A DNA stretch of 64,000 nt. It comes from SIG452 sp045540295. GTDB lineage: Bacteria; Bacillota; Clostridia; UMGS1840. Location of the stretch: the NCBI GenBank assembly GCA_045540295.1, contig JAZQGY010000015.1:1-64000 (forward strand), written 5' to 3'. Every line of letters begins with the position of its first letter. Within the stretch, counting starts at the first letter, position 1. Shown piece by piece: positions 25,650 through 33,885 of the stretch. A program made the translations under genes and the position numbers. The notes beneath the pieces were generated by a model. The model was not told where the DNA came from. It saw only the letters and a list, made by a program, of their open reading frames with translations, and made no database searches.

Positions 25650-25689
25650 GTTTTTTCCCTTCCTTTTTTTCACAAAATAATAAAAATAT

Positions 25690-25728
25690 ATAAAAAAACG
25701 GAGTCTTTATGACATCATAAAAACTCCG
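25690..25728 (-). terminator. Expression-platform terminator of the glycine riboswitch
   Basis: CGGAGT and ACTCCG with an inner TTTATG/CATAAA extension form a hairpin followed on the minus strand by a T run, between the riboswitch and the symporter start. It probably forms when glycine is low or high depending on the switch logic. Confidence 0.75.
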
Positions 25729-25773
25729 AATTGGTCGATATAACTCAACGAAGTCACCAAAAAAAGTGACTGT

Positions 25774-25957
25774 TTCTCCGTCCTTTTGCCTGAGAGATTA
25801 GCCCACATGGGGCTTTACACCTTCGGCATCCTTAATCTTTTCCTGATTTTCTTCGGGAAAAGGGACTTCTCCGGAGCGCTATCCGTTTGCAGTCTTTGCT
25901 AAAAGCGCCTGAGAGCATTACTCCTTCGGCAAGGCATTCGCCTTTCTCCTGCATCCT
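25774..25957 (-). promoter_or_regulatory. Tandem glycine riboswitch (two aptamers)
   Basis: On the minus strand two aptamers are recognised: first GGAGAAAGGCG..GCCGAAGGAG..CTCTCAGGCG, then GGAGAAGTCC..GCCGAAGGTG..CTCTCAGGCAAAAGGAC. Both carry the conserved GCCGAAGG and CTCTCAGG blocks of the glycine riboswitch, spaced as in Bacillus gcvT leaders. It controls the AGCS symporter downstream. Confidence 0.93.
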
Positions 25958-25989
25958 TCACTTAGCACAATATGCATTTGTCTTCGGGC

Positions 25990-26018
25990 ATTATAAACCT
26001 TTTTTTGCGGTTTGTCAA
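25990..26018 (-). promoter_or_regulatory. Sigma-A type promoter of the riboswitch-symporter transcript
   Basis: Perfect TTGACA and TATAAT boxes are separated by 17 bases on the minus strand, about 35 bases upstream of the first aptamer. Confidence 0.85.
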
Positions 26019-26061
26019 CCCTTTTTGATAAAATTTTAACGATTTTTTTATTCTTTTCTTT

Positions 26062-26925
26062 TTATTCCTTGGTTAATTCCTTGATTTCCTGAGAATCCTG
26101 CTCGTCATGAACCACTGCCTGACGGATAATTTTCACGTCTTTTTTATGGTAAGTGCCAACTGCCTCCGTGTCGGAAGAAACGGCACGAAGCATCCCGGTG
26201 ATTACATTCACATCAATGACGGTACCTTCACCGCCACCGGGTAATTTCACGATGGAGCCGTGACGGGGAGTATCCTTCCACATATCCTCATAAGATGCCT
26301 GCTCATAGTTTAAGCAACACATCAGCCTTCCGCAGGCACCTGAAATTTTGGTGGGATTTAAGGATAAATTCTGGTCTTTTGCCATTTTAATGGAAACGGG
26401 CTTAAACTCACACAAGAAGGTGGAGCAACAGCACTGCCGTCCGCAAGGCCCAAAGCATTTTAGCATTTTAGCTTCGTCACGGACACCAATCTGACGCAGT
26501 TCGATACGGGTACGGAACACGCTGGCTAAATCTTTTACCAATTCACGGAAGTCCACTCTGCCGTCTGCAGAGAAATAGAACAGCACTTTGCTTCGATCAA
26601 AAGTGTATTCCACTTCCAAAAGATTCATTTCCAGACCGTGTTTTTTAATTTTTTCCAACGCAATACCGAAGGCTTTCTGCTCTTTTTCCTTGTTTTCTGC
26701 CAGTTGCTTAGCATCCTCTTCGGTGGCAATCCGGATAACGGGTTTTAAGGGCGGAACCAAGTCTTCCTCAGGAACCATGGAGTTTGGGCGAACAACTTTT
26801 CCGTATTCCAAACCGCGGGCGGTTTCCACAATGACGGAATCCTCTGCCGTTACGGTAAGACCGTTTGGGTCAAAGTAGTAAACCTTGCCAAAATCCTTAA
26901 ACTTTACGCTGATTACTTCTATCAT
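26062..26925 (-). CDS. ricT: PSP1-domain protein RicT (YaaT)
   Basis: A 287-residue protein with the PSP1 C-terminal domain and the Cys cluster of RicT: CFGPCGRQCCCSTFLC (about 155-170) and GRLMCCLNYEQ. In Bacillus, RicT with RicA and RicF forms an Fe-S protein complex that promotes RNase Y mRNA processing and affects sporulation. It directly follows holB (3-base gap), the usual arrangement in Firmicutes. Confidence 0.92.
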   Translation of the reverse strand: MIEVISVKFKDFGKVYYFDPNGLTVTAEDSVIVETARGLEYGKVVRPNSMVPEEDLVPPLKPVIRIATEEDAKQLAENKEKEQKAFGIALEKIKKHGLEMNLLEVEYTFDRSKVLFYFSADGRVDFRELVKDLASVFRTRIELRQIGVRDEAKMLKCFGPCGRQCCCSTFLCEFKPVSIKMAKDQNLSLNPTKISGACGRLMCCLNYEQASYEDMWKDTPRHGSIVKLPGGGEGTVIDVNVITGMLRAVSSDTEAVGTYHKKDVKIIRQAVVHDEQDSQEIKELTKE

Positions 26926-26928
26926 AGG

Positions 26929-27882
26929 CTAAAAAATCCTTTCTTCATTCAAATGGGCTTTGATGGCAAGCAATGTTCCCAGTACCGAAACGGCATAGTT
27001 TCCGTTTTGGGCAAGTGCTTTTGCCAGACGGGTGATTTCTTCATATAAAGCGGAGGCCTCTGCCAGACTGATTTTTGGCGTTTCCTCCCAGTCAGTATTT
27101 TTTCGGAGGGTTTTGTCCTCTAAAGAAGCATCGTAGATCAGGCTGGCAAAAACATCCAGCACTCTTGAAACTTCCTTTTCGTAAGTGTGAAAATCACGGT
27201 ACAGGCGCACCACATCCTTGGCAGTGCGGTTTTTTAGGAGCAGTCCCCCATCCTGCAAAATGGTCTGACGCATGGTTTTGTAGTCCTCCGAACCGGCAAG
27301 AGACATTGCTTCGGTGAGGGACCCTTTGGAAAGCGTGAGAATTTCCTCCGTGGGAACGGGTAACCGATGTTTCTCAAAATATTCTTTCAATTCCTTGGGC
27401 GTTAACTCGGGGCAACGAATTTTTACCCCACGGGACAAAATGGTGGGAAGAAGGCTCGCAAGGGAATTGGTCACCAATAAAATCACCGCATACTGAGGCG
27501 GTTCTTCAAACACTTTTAAAAGAGCATTTTGAGCACCCGCCGTCATTTTTTCGGCGTCTTTGATGAGATAAATTTTTTTGTGAAAATGAAACGGTTTTAA
27601 ATAAATTTCAGTAGTCAATTCCCGAATCTGATTCACAGAAATCGAACGCTCACCTTCTAAAATATGAATATCCGAGGTGGAGTAAAACTGTTTGCAGGCA
27701 GAACAAACCCCGCAGGCCGTACGGTTTTCACAAACAATGGCCTTGGCAAATTCCAGTGCCAGCGTGGTTTTGCCCACACCGTCGATGCCATGAAAAATAT
27801 ATGCATGGCTCAGCTTTCCCGTTTGAATTGCATTTTGCAATAGCCTTTTGGGAAGGGTTTGCCCGATTACTGCATCAAACAT
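26929..27882 (-). CDS. holB: DNA polymerase III delta-prime subunit
   Basis: A 317-residue clamp-loader subunit. Walker A GIDGVGKTTLALEF is at about 33; a four-Cys zinc module (CENRTACGVCSAC) is at about 50-62; then ALLKVFEEPPQYAVILLVTN, the sensor-type motif. Delta-prime helps load the DnaN clamp onto DNA. GAGGAT precedes the ATG by 9 bases, and that leader is repeated in tandem upstream (27892-28079). Confidence 0.92.
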   Translation of the reverse strand: MFDAVIGQTLPKRLLQNAIQTGKLSHAYIFHGIDGVGKTTLALEFAKAIVCENRTACGVCSACKQFYSTSDIHILEGERSISVNQIRELTTEIYLKPFHFHKKIYLIKDAEKMTAGAQNALLKVFEEPPQYAVILLVTNSLASLLPTILSRGVKIRCPELTPKELKEYFEKHRLPVPTEEILTLSKGSLTEAMSLAGSEDYKTMRQTILQDGGLLLKNRTAKDVVRLYRDFHTYEKEVSRVLDVFASLIYDASLEDKTLRKNTDWEETPKISLAEASALYEEITRLAKALAQNGNYAVSVLGTLLAIKAHLNEERIF

Positions 27883-27891
27883 TATTTTTTA

Positions 27892-28079
27892 ATCCTCGTC
27901 TTTCTTAGGATAATCGAAATTCTGATGTGTTCGTCTCTCTTAAAAACGGCTCTTCCAGAAGAATTTTGATCCTCGTCTTTCTTAAGGTAATCGAAATTCT
28001 GATGCGTTCGTCTCTCTTAAAAACAGCTCTTCCAAAAGAATTTTGATCCTCGTCTTTCTTAGGATAATCAAAATTCTGA
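27892..28079. repeat. Tandem 77-bp repeats upstream of holB (about 2.4 copies)
   Basis: Copies start at 27892, 27969 and 28046 (the last partial) with only a few differences. Each unit carries, on the minus strand, GATTATCC..AAGACGAGGAT, i.e. the same leader and ribosome site that precede holB. Related leaders precede dnaN and trpS. Confidence 0.85.
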
Positions 28080-28081
28080 AA

Positions 28082-28172
28082 ACACCTCATCCGTCAAAAC
28101 CTACGGTTTTGCCACCTTCCCCTCAAGGGGAAGGCGAAAAAGTGTTGCTTTTTTGCGGTCTGTGTGCTTTTA
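28082..28172 (-). repeat. Half palindromic element plus 3'-UTR module, copy after ybeY
   Basis: On the minus strand it starts at the ybeY stop with GGCTTGTAAAAGCACACAG, continues with AAAAAAGCAACA, then CCTTCCCC/GGGGAAGG, AAAACC/GGTTTT and GATGAGGTGT. About 90 bases are nearly identical to 57819-57917 after pyrH. The ybeY stop codon itself is part of the repeat. Confidence 0.8.
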
Positions 28173-28658
28173 CAAGCCGTCCGCAACCTGCGAGAGAATC
28201 TCTTTTTCACGACCTCGCATCACAACCTTATCCTCCTCCACCATATGGTCATAACCAAATAAATGGAGTAAGCCGTGAAGGGTTAAATAGCATAATTCCC
28301 GCTGGTAGGTGTGACCGTATTCCTCTGCCTGGGACGCAATTTTCTCATGGGAAAGCATTAAATCCCCCAGCACCACCAAACCGGTCTCGGGATCGTAATC
28401 GTATTCTTGCAGCTCTTCTGCCAGAACTTCAGGTTCTTGATAAAATAACATGGGAAAAGACAACACATCAGTAGGCTTATCAATGTCTCGTTGCTCACGG
28501 TTAATCTGACGGATGGTTTCATTATCCGTCACCGTGACGGTTAAAAGAACCTCAAATTCGGGATTTATAATGTCCAGACACCGATTTAAAAATGCGGTCA
28601 GTTCTTCTTCTTGGGAGAACACGTCCTCCACTTCGTTATAAAACTCTATTTTATGCAT
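28170..28658 (-). CDS. ybeY: Endoribonuclease YbeY
   Basis: Start at MHKIEFYNEVEDVFS, with AGAGGT 5 bases upstream, gives 162 residues. The metal-binding HxxxHxxxxxH motif is present as HGLLHLFGYDH. YbeY is a zinc RNase of 16S rRNA maturation and ribosome quality control. It lies 10 bases after degV. The last codons and the TAA stop coincide with a dispersed repeat. Confidence 0.92.
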   Translation of the reverse strand: MHKIEFYNEVEDVFSQEEELTAFLNRCLDIINPEFEVLLTVTVTDNETIRQINREQRDIDKPTDVLSFPMLFYQEPEVLAEELQEYDYDPETGLVVLGDLMLSHEKIASQAEEYGHTYQRELCYLTLHGLLHLFGYDHMVEEDKVVMRGREKEILSQVADGL

Positions 28659-28668
28659 GGTAAACCTC

Positions 28669-29547
28669 TTAGTAAAGCACCTGCTGATTCCGTTTTTCAC
28701 CTAAATAGCAAATCCCCACAACTTCGGGACCTGCATTAATCACGATACAGGGGCCAATCAGCACGGTTTCCAACGGTTTTTCCTTGATGGTATCTTTGGC
28801 AAGCTTCATAAAATCCTTGCCGTCGTTCTTCCCGTGAAGCAGGATATATTTCTTGTCGGCTCCCATTCGTTCTGCCCCAATTTTGCAAAGCGTGTCCATA
28901 GCTTTGGGAATGCCTCGGACCTTCTGGCTGGTCACGGAATCTCCACCCGTTAAACACATAATGGGTTTAATCCCCAAAAGCTCTCCCGCAATGGCTGCTG
29001 CTCCGCCGATTCTGCCTGATTTTTTTGCATACTTCAAATCGTAAACGGTGAAGTACACTTCCAGACGGGTAAACCAGTCCTCCAGATAATTTAAAATAAT
29101 TTCGGCAGGCTTGCCCTCTTTTGCCATTTTTGCCGCCGCAATCACTGGGTAACCGTAGCAATAGCTGTAAGAACCTGTATCCACCACGGTAATTTTCATT
29201 TTGCAGTCGGGCATGTCGCCGTAAAACATCTGGCGTGCCAGCTGGGCAGAATTATTGGTGGAAGAAGCCTTTCCGTTGATGGTAACGATAATCAGATCGG
29301 TCACATCGTCTTTGTATGCCGCTTTAATGGCATCTAAAAATTCAAAGGGAGGAATCTGTGCCGTGGTGGGAATTTCATCCCCATCGGGCAGAAGATTATA
29401 AAATTCCTCTTTGGTAAAATCGTAGGCTTCTTTATATTCTTTCTGATTCATGGTAATGGTCATGGGAAGCAACTGAATATCGTATTTTTGCGCAGTTTTT
29501 AAGTCGATATCACTTGCGGTGTCCACACAAATTCTGATGTTTGCCAT
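28669..29547 (-). CDS. DegV-family fatty-acid-binding protein
   Basis: A 292-residue protein with the DegV (EDD) fold: RICVDTASDIDL near the N-terminus, TTAQIPPFEFLDAI with the fatty-acid carboxylate-contacting region, and YDLKYAKKSGRIGGAAA. DegV/FakB proteins carry fatty acids to the FakA kinase to make acyl phosphate. No fakA is in view. First gene of degV-ybeY. Confidence 0.9.
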   Translation of the reverse strand: MANIRICVDTASDIDLKTAQKYDIQLLPMTITMNQKEYKEAYDFTKEEFYNLLPDGDEIPTTAQIPPFEFLDAIKAAYKDDVTDLIIVTINGKASSTNNSAQLARQMFYGDMPDCKMKITVVDTGSYSYCYGYPVIAAAKMAKEGKPAEIILNYLEDWFTRLEVYFTVYDLKYAKKSGRIGGAAAIAGELLGIKPIMCLTGGDSVTSQKVRGIPKAMDTLCKIGAERMGADKKYILLHGKNDGKDFMKLAKDTIKEKPLETVLIGPCIVINAGPEVVGICYLGEKRNQQVLY

Positions 29548-29690
29548 GTGCAGTTCTCTCCTTTTAAGAATCGGGATGTTTTATGATAATCCACAGTATA
29601 TTATACTATAGATTTTCTAAAATAGCAAGATGATTTTAAAATTTTTTTGGGCAACCGGGACAAACATTTTCACCTTTTTCAAAAAAATGG

Positions 29691-29719
29691 TTGAATTTTT
29701 GGGAAAACTATAGTATAAT
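29691..29719 (+). promoter_or_regulatory. Sigma-A type promoter of ilvE
   Basis: TTGAAT and a perfect TATAAT are separated by 17 bases, 43 bases before the start codon. Here gene orientation switches from minus to plus. Confidence 0.75.
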
Positions 29720-29762
29720 GAAGAGAAATCACAGATTTGATATCAGGAAAGGCGTGTTGATT

Positions 29763-30827
29763 ATGGAAATCACAATTACCAGAACCCAAACTCCCAAACA
29801 GAAACCCGACCAGTCCAACTTAGGCTTCGGTAAAATTTTTACCGACCATATGTTTGAAATGGAATATACCGAAGGAATCGGCTGGCACGATGCTAAAATC
29901 CTTCCCGTACATAATTTGAGCCTCCATCCTGCCTGCATGGTGTTCCACTACGGTCAGGAAATGTTTGAAGGCTTAAAAGCTTACCGCGGAAAAGATGGAA
30001 AAGTGCGTCTGTTCCGTCCCGAAATGAACGCAAAAAGAACCAACAACACCAATGACCGTCTCTGTATTCCCCACATTCCCGTGGAAGATTTTGTGGAAGC
30101 GGTAAAAGCTGTGGTAAAAGTGGATGAAGACTGGATTCCCACCGCAGACGGTACTTCTTTATACATCCGTCCCTTTATTATTGCAACCGACGAATTTTTA
30201 GGGGTTGCACCCTCTAAAACCTACAAATTTATGATTATTCTGTCTCCCTCCGGTGCATACTACGCAAGCGGTTTGGCTCCCGTTGGCATCTGGATTGAAG
30301 ACGAATACGTGCGTGCCGTAAAAGGCGGTATCGGCTTTGCCAAAACCGGCGGGAACTATGCTGCATCCTTAGCAGCTCAGGTAAAAGCTCACGATGACGG
30401 CTATTCCCAGGTATTATGGTTAGACGGTGTGGAACGAAAATACATTGAAGAAGTTGGCGCAATGAACATCTTCTTTAAAATTGACGGCAAAATTGTGACT
30501 CCTGCCTTAAACGGTTCTATTTTACCCGGTGTTACCCGTGACAGCGTAATCGCACTGTGTAAAAAAATGGGTCTGCCTGTGGAAGAAAGAAAAATCAGCG
30601 CAGAAGAACTGATTGCTGCTCAGAAAGCAGGAAAACTGGAAGAATGTTTCGGTTCCGGTACTGCAGCGGTAATTTCTCCTGTTGGCAAACTCCGTTACCA
30701 GAACGATGTAATGATTATCAACAACAACGAAATCGGTCCCGTATCCCAGAAATTATACGATACCATCACCGGTATCCAGTGGGGTAAAATTGAAGACGAT
30801 ATGGGATGGACTGTGGAAGTGAAATAA
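29763..30827 (+). CDS. ilvE: Branched-chain amino acid aminotransferase
   Basis: The start is the ATG of MEITITRTQTPKQKPD (354 residues); AGGAAAGG lies upstream. It belongs to the long BCAT type: LHPACMVFHYGQEMFEGLKAYRG, RPFIIATDEFLGVAPS, FAKTGGNYAASL with the PLP Lys, and FGSGTAAVISPVG. It makes leucine, isoleucine and valine from 2-oxo acids with glutamate. Monocistronic. Codon use is like its neighbours. Confidence 0.93.
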   Translation: MEITITRTQTPKQKPDQSNLGFGKIFTDHMFEMEYTEGIGWHDAKILPVHNLSLHPACMVFHYGQEMFEGLKAYRGKDGKVRLFRPEMNAKRTNNTNDRLCIPHIPVEDFVEAVKAVVKVDEDWIPTADGTSLYIRPFIIATDEFLGVAPSKTYKFMIILSPSGAYYASGLAPVGIWIEDEYVRAVKGGIGFAKTGGNYAASLAAQVKAHDDGYSQVLWLDGVERKYIEEVGAMNIFFKIDGKIVTPALNGSILPGVTRDSVIALCKKMGLPVEERKISAEELIAAQKAGKLEECFGSGTAAVISPVGKLRYQNDVMIINNNEIGPVSQKLYDTITGIQWGKIEDDMGWTVEVK

Positions 30828-30926
30828 GTCCGGGCGGTTCCCTTAAGATACCAAAAAGCACAGGCACCAAAAAAATTCTGTGTTTTCCGATACCAAAAGA
30901 ACCAAAAAAATCAGGAGTGTAGAGTT

Positions 30927-31487
30927 ATGCAGGTAAACGGCTTTAAAAAATCCATGTTCGGCGGCCTTAAAAAAGAGGAAGTGCTTTCCTATTTGGAGCA
31001 GATGTCCCGTGATGTGGAAGCAAAAATCCGCAATAAGGATGACGATATTCGTGAGCTGAAAAAGGAAGTTTCCGATAAAACAAACACCATTTCGGAATTA
31101 AAACAGCAGCTGGAAGATCAGAGGGCGTCCTACGAAGAAAAACTTGCCAACGAGCAAAAGGAAGCTGCCCAAAATTTGGAGCGCCTTCGTGAAGAATTCC
31201 GTAAGGAAAAAGAAGAAATGCAGGAAAAATTAAGCGACCTGAAGGCTCAGTTTACCTTGGAAAAGGAAAAAATCGGCCGTGCTTTGGTCACCGCAGAGGA
31301 AGCGGCAAACAAAATTCTTGCCGATGCAGGCAAAGAAGCCGACGAAATGATTGCCGAAGCCAAACGGAAAGTAGATGTGGAAAAAGAGCGCTACAAAAAA
31401 CAAAAGGCAGATGTGACCGATTTTACCTATGATATTAAGAAGTTAATGGAAAAATTATCATCCGACTTAAAAGAACGTTTGGAATAA
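30927..31487 (+). CDS. DivIVA-like coiled-coil protein
   Basis: A 186-residue protein. The first 30 residues (VNGFKKSMFGGLKKEEVLSYLEQMSRDVE) resemble the membrane-binding DivIVA/GpsB head, followed by an almost unbroken charged coiled coil to about 165. Such proteins mark poles or septa and recruit division or wall-synthesis factors. The DivIVA head is only partly conserved, so the name stays general. Confidence 0.75.
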   Translation: MQVNGFKKSMFGGLKKEEVLSYLEQMSRDVEAKIRNKDDDIRELKKEVSDKTNTISELKQQLEDQRASYEEKLANEQKEAAQNLERLREEFRKEKEEMQEKLSDLKAQFTLEKEKIGRALVTAEEAANKILADAGKEADEMIAEAKRKVDVEKERYKKQKADVTDFTYDIKKLMEKLSSDLKERLE

Positions 31488-31499
31488 TCGTTCTCTTGC

Positions 31500-31604
31500 G
31501 GCTTGACAAAAGGCGCAGAACCGTTAAACCTCATCACTCGGTAGGCCTTCGGATGACCCCTGTGGGTTCGGTTTTCCAATTCTGCATCCTTTTCTCTGCA
31601 CCTT
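31500..31604 (+). repeat. Post-stop palindromic repeat, copy 1
   Basis: It starts 13 bases after the DivIVA-like gene with GGCTTGACAAAAGGCGCAGA and ends TTCTGCATCC..TGCACC. Outer arms and inner GGCCTTCGG and CCCCTGTGGG blocks match the consensus described for the family. Confidence 0.7.
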
Positions 31605-31623
31605 ACATTTTTGTATGATATAG

Positions 31624-31656
31624 AAGGCATGGGATTTCCTATGCCTTTTCTTTTTT
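31624..31656 (+). terminator. Terminator after the DivIVA-like gene
   Basis: AAGGCAT and ATGCCTT stem, followed by a T-rich run, immediately after repeat copy 1. A similar hairpin follows copy 4. Confidence 0.75.
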
Positions 31657-31708
31657 AGATAGATGTTCTTTTTCTTTGTTGCCAAAGAAAAGAATTTTTT
31701 AAAAATTC

Positions 31709-31737
31709 TTGCAAAATCGGTTTCGCTGTGTTATACT
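31709..31737 (+). promoter_or_regulatory. Sigma-A type promoter of gpsA
   Basis: TTGCAA and TATACT separated by 17 bases, 25 bases before the gpsA start codon. Confidence 0.65.
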
Positions 31738-31762
31738 GATAGTTGGAAAGGTGTTGATTGTT

Positions 31763-32761
31763 GTGAGTCGTATCGCAATTTTAGGCTCCGGCAGTTGGGG
31801 CTGTGCCCTTGCACATACATTATCCGGACGTAATGATGTAATCATCTGGTCTTTTTTCCCGGCGGAAACTGAAGAATTAACCCGTTATCGGGAAAACAGA
31901 AAGTTTTTGCCCGGTGTGATATTAGAAGAACCGATTTCTTTTACAAATGATATCAAAGAAGCAGTGGCAGACGCGGATTTTATCGTGTTTGCAGTGCCGT
32001 CTTTTGCGATTCGTTCCACGGCGAAAACCGTGGCTCCCTTATTCCAACCCGAAAAGCAGATCGCTGTTTGTGTTGCAAAGGGGCTGGAGGAGGATACCCT
32101 TTTTACCTTATCAGAAGTAATTACCGATGAATTACCCAAAGGCAGCCATGTTTGTGCTTTATCGGGACCTACTCACGCAGAAGAAGTGGGGCGGGATCTT
32201 CCCACCACCATTGTGGCGGCTTGTCCCCAAGAAGAGGTATCGTTGGCTGTGCAATATGCCTTTATGAATGAAAAATTCCGTGTGTATACCTCCACCGACA
32301 GTAAGGGTGTGGAGCTTGGCGGCACGGTAAAAAATATCATTGCCCTTTGCGCCGGCATTTCCGACGGTTGCGGTTTTGGTGACAATGCCAAAGCGGCGCT
32401 GATGACCCGCGGAATGTATGAAATCGCCAAATTGGGTGTGGCAATGGGCGGCAAAGTGGAAACCTTTTACGGGCTGTCCGGTATGGGTGATTTAATTGTT
32501 ACCTGCACCAGTATGCATTCCAGAAACCGCCGTTGCGGGATGTTAATCGGTCAGGGAATGAGTCCCAAAAACGCTATGGACGAAGTGAATATGGTAGTGG
32601 AAGGCATCAAATGCTTAAAAGCCGTGTATAAAGCCTCCCAGAAGTTCAAGGTTTCTATGCCGATTATCAGCGAAGCTTATCAGATTGTATACGAAGGGAA
32701 AAATCCCAAGGAATCCGCCATCGGGTTAATGAACCGTGATAAAAAGGCGGAACGCTCCTAA
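31763..32761 (+). CDS. gpsA: Glycerol-3-phosphate dehydrogenase [NAD(P)+]
   Basis: I use the GTG that gives (M)SRIAILGSGSWGCALAHTLSG, because it places the GxGxxG NAD site at the N-terminus as in the family and AAAGGTG lies 9 bases upstream; 332 residues. Further motifs: VCVAKGLEEDT, GTVKNIIALCAGISDGCGFGDNAKAAL with the catalytic Lys, and MGDLIVTCTS. It makes sn-glycerol-3-phosphate for phospholipid synthesis. Confidence 0.93.
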   Translation: MSRIAILGSGSWGCALAHTLSGRNDVIIWSFFPAETEELTRYRENRKFLPGVILEEPISFTNDIKEAVADADFIVFAVPSFAIRSTAKTVAPLFQPEKQIAVCVAKGLEEDTLFTLSEVITDELPKGSHVCALSGPTHAEEVGRDLPTTIVAACPQEEVSLAVQYAFMNEKFRVYTSTDSKGVELGGTVKNIIALCAGISDGCGFGDNAKAALMTRGMYEIAKLGVAMGGKVETFYGLSGMGDLIVTCTSMHSRNRRCGMLIGQGMSPKNAMDEVNMVVEGIKCLKAVYKASQKFKVSMPIISEAYQIVYEGKNPKESAIGLMNRDKKAERS

Positions 32762-32804
32762 AAATATCCAAGAAAGAACGGTGTAACCGTGCGGGGTGAT
32801 CGAA

Positions 32805-33746
32805 ATGTACAGCATTTATAAATCCTTTGACGGAAAAATTCAGCAGATTTCAGCACTTGAAAAGGACTGCTGGATTAATTTCGTTGATCCTGACGATAAG
32901 GACACCCGTTTTCTGACCCAGGAACTTGGCATTGACCCTGATTTTATTCGTTCCTCCTTGGACGAAGAAGAAATGTCACGTGTTGAAACCGACGATAACG
33001 GCACCACCTTAATCATCGTGGATATCCCTGCTCCCGAAAAAGAGGAGCACGTAGGGAACACCATTTTGTTTGAAACGCTGCCTTTATCCATTATTTTACA
33101 CAAAGATTATATCATCACCATTTGCAACGATGAAACCGCAATTTTAAAAGCGTTTACCGATGGCGTAGTCAAACAGGTACATACTTATATGAAGACCCGT
33201 TTCATCCTGCAGATTTTATACCGTGTGGCAAGTAAATACCTGTTTTACTTAAAACAGATTGATAAAATTTCAAGCTATGTGGAACGGCAGTTGCACCGTT
33301 CCATGAAGAATAAAGAGTTAATTCAGTTATTGGATTTGGAAAAATCTCTGGTATTCTTCTCCACCTCCCTGAAGGCAAACGAAATCACCATGCAGAAAAT
33401 CCGTCGGGGAAAATTTATCCGTTTGTATGAAGAAGACGAAGACCTTTTGGAAGATGTGTTAATTGAAACCAACCAGGCAATTGAAATGGCAAGTATTCAT
33501 TCCAACATTTTGTCGGGAATGATGGATGCTTTTGCTTCGGTTATTTCCAACAACTTAAACATTGTAATGAAGGTGCTGGCATCCGTCACCATCCTGATGG
33601 CGATTCCAAACATCGTTACCTCTTTTTACGGTATGAACATCCAAGGCGGTATTCCCCTGGACCAGTTCTGGTGGTTCCCTCTGGTAATTTCCGTGGTTGC
33701 CATCTGTGCGGCTGCGTGGATTTTAATTAAAAAAGATATGCTCTAG
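32805..33746 (+). CDS. corA: CorA-type Mg2+/Co2+ transporter
   Basis: Start at ATG of MYSIYKSFDGKIQQIS, 6 bases after GGGGTG; 313 residues. A long cytosolic alpha/beta and helical funnel is followed by two C-terminal helices, with the family's GMN filter (TSFYGMNIQGG) at the pore mouth. It takes up Mg2+ driven by membrane potential. A short gap separates it from gpsA, which may share the transcript. Confidence 0.92.
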   Translation: MYSIYKSFDGKIQQISALEKDCWINFVDPDDKDTRFLTQELGIDPDFIRSSLDEEEMSRVETDDNGTTLIIVDIPAPEKEEHVGNTILFETLPLSIILHKDYIITICNDETAILKAFTDGVVKQVHTYMKTRFILQILYRVASKYLFYLKQIDKISSYVERQLHRSMKNKELIQLLDLEKSLVFFSTSLKANEITMQKIRRGKFIRLYEEDEDLLEDVLIETNQAIEMASIHSNILSGMMDAFASVISNNLNIVMKVLASVTILMAIPNIVTSFYGMNIQGGIPLDQFWWFPLVISVVAICAAAWILIKKDML

Positions 33747-33804
33747 GTCGTAATCCTTCATTCTATCGGCTCCATTCGTACGGTAAAAATCGAAAAAACC
33801 ATCC

Positions 33805-33830
33805 AAAACCCTTGATTTTCAAGGGTTTTT
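33805..33830 (+). terminator. Terminator of corA
   Basis: AAAACCCTTG and CAAGGGTTTTT form a 10-bp stem with a 5-base loop and T run. Confidence 0.85.
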
Positions 33831-33885
33831 GCATAAACAGAAAAATCACGAAAAATTTACTGAAAAAAGGAATTTTTTTACAAAA

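Noticed and set aside
27892..28090. Short open frame across the tandem repeats before holB
   Set aside because: It is created by the repetition itself; it has no ribosome site and no family, and lies in a leader.
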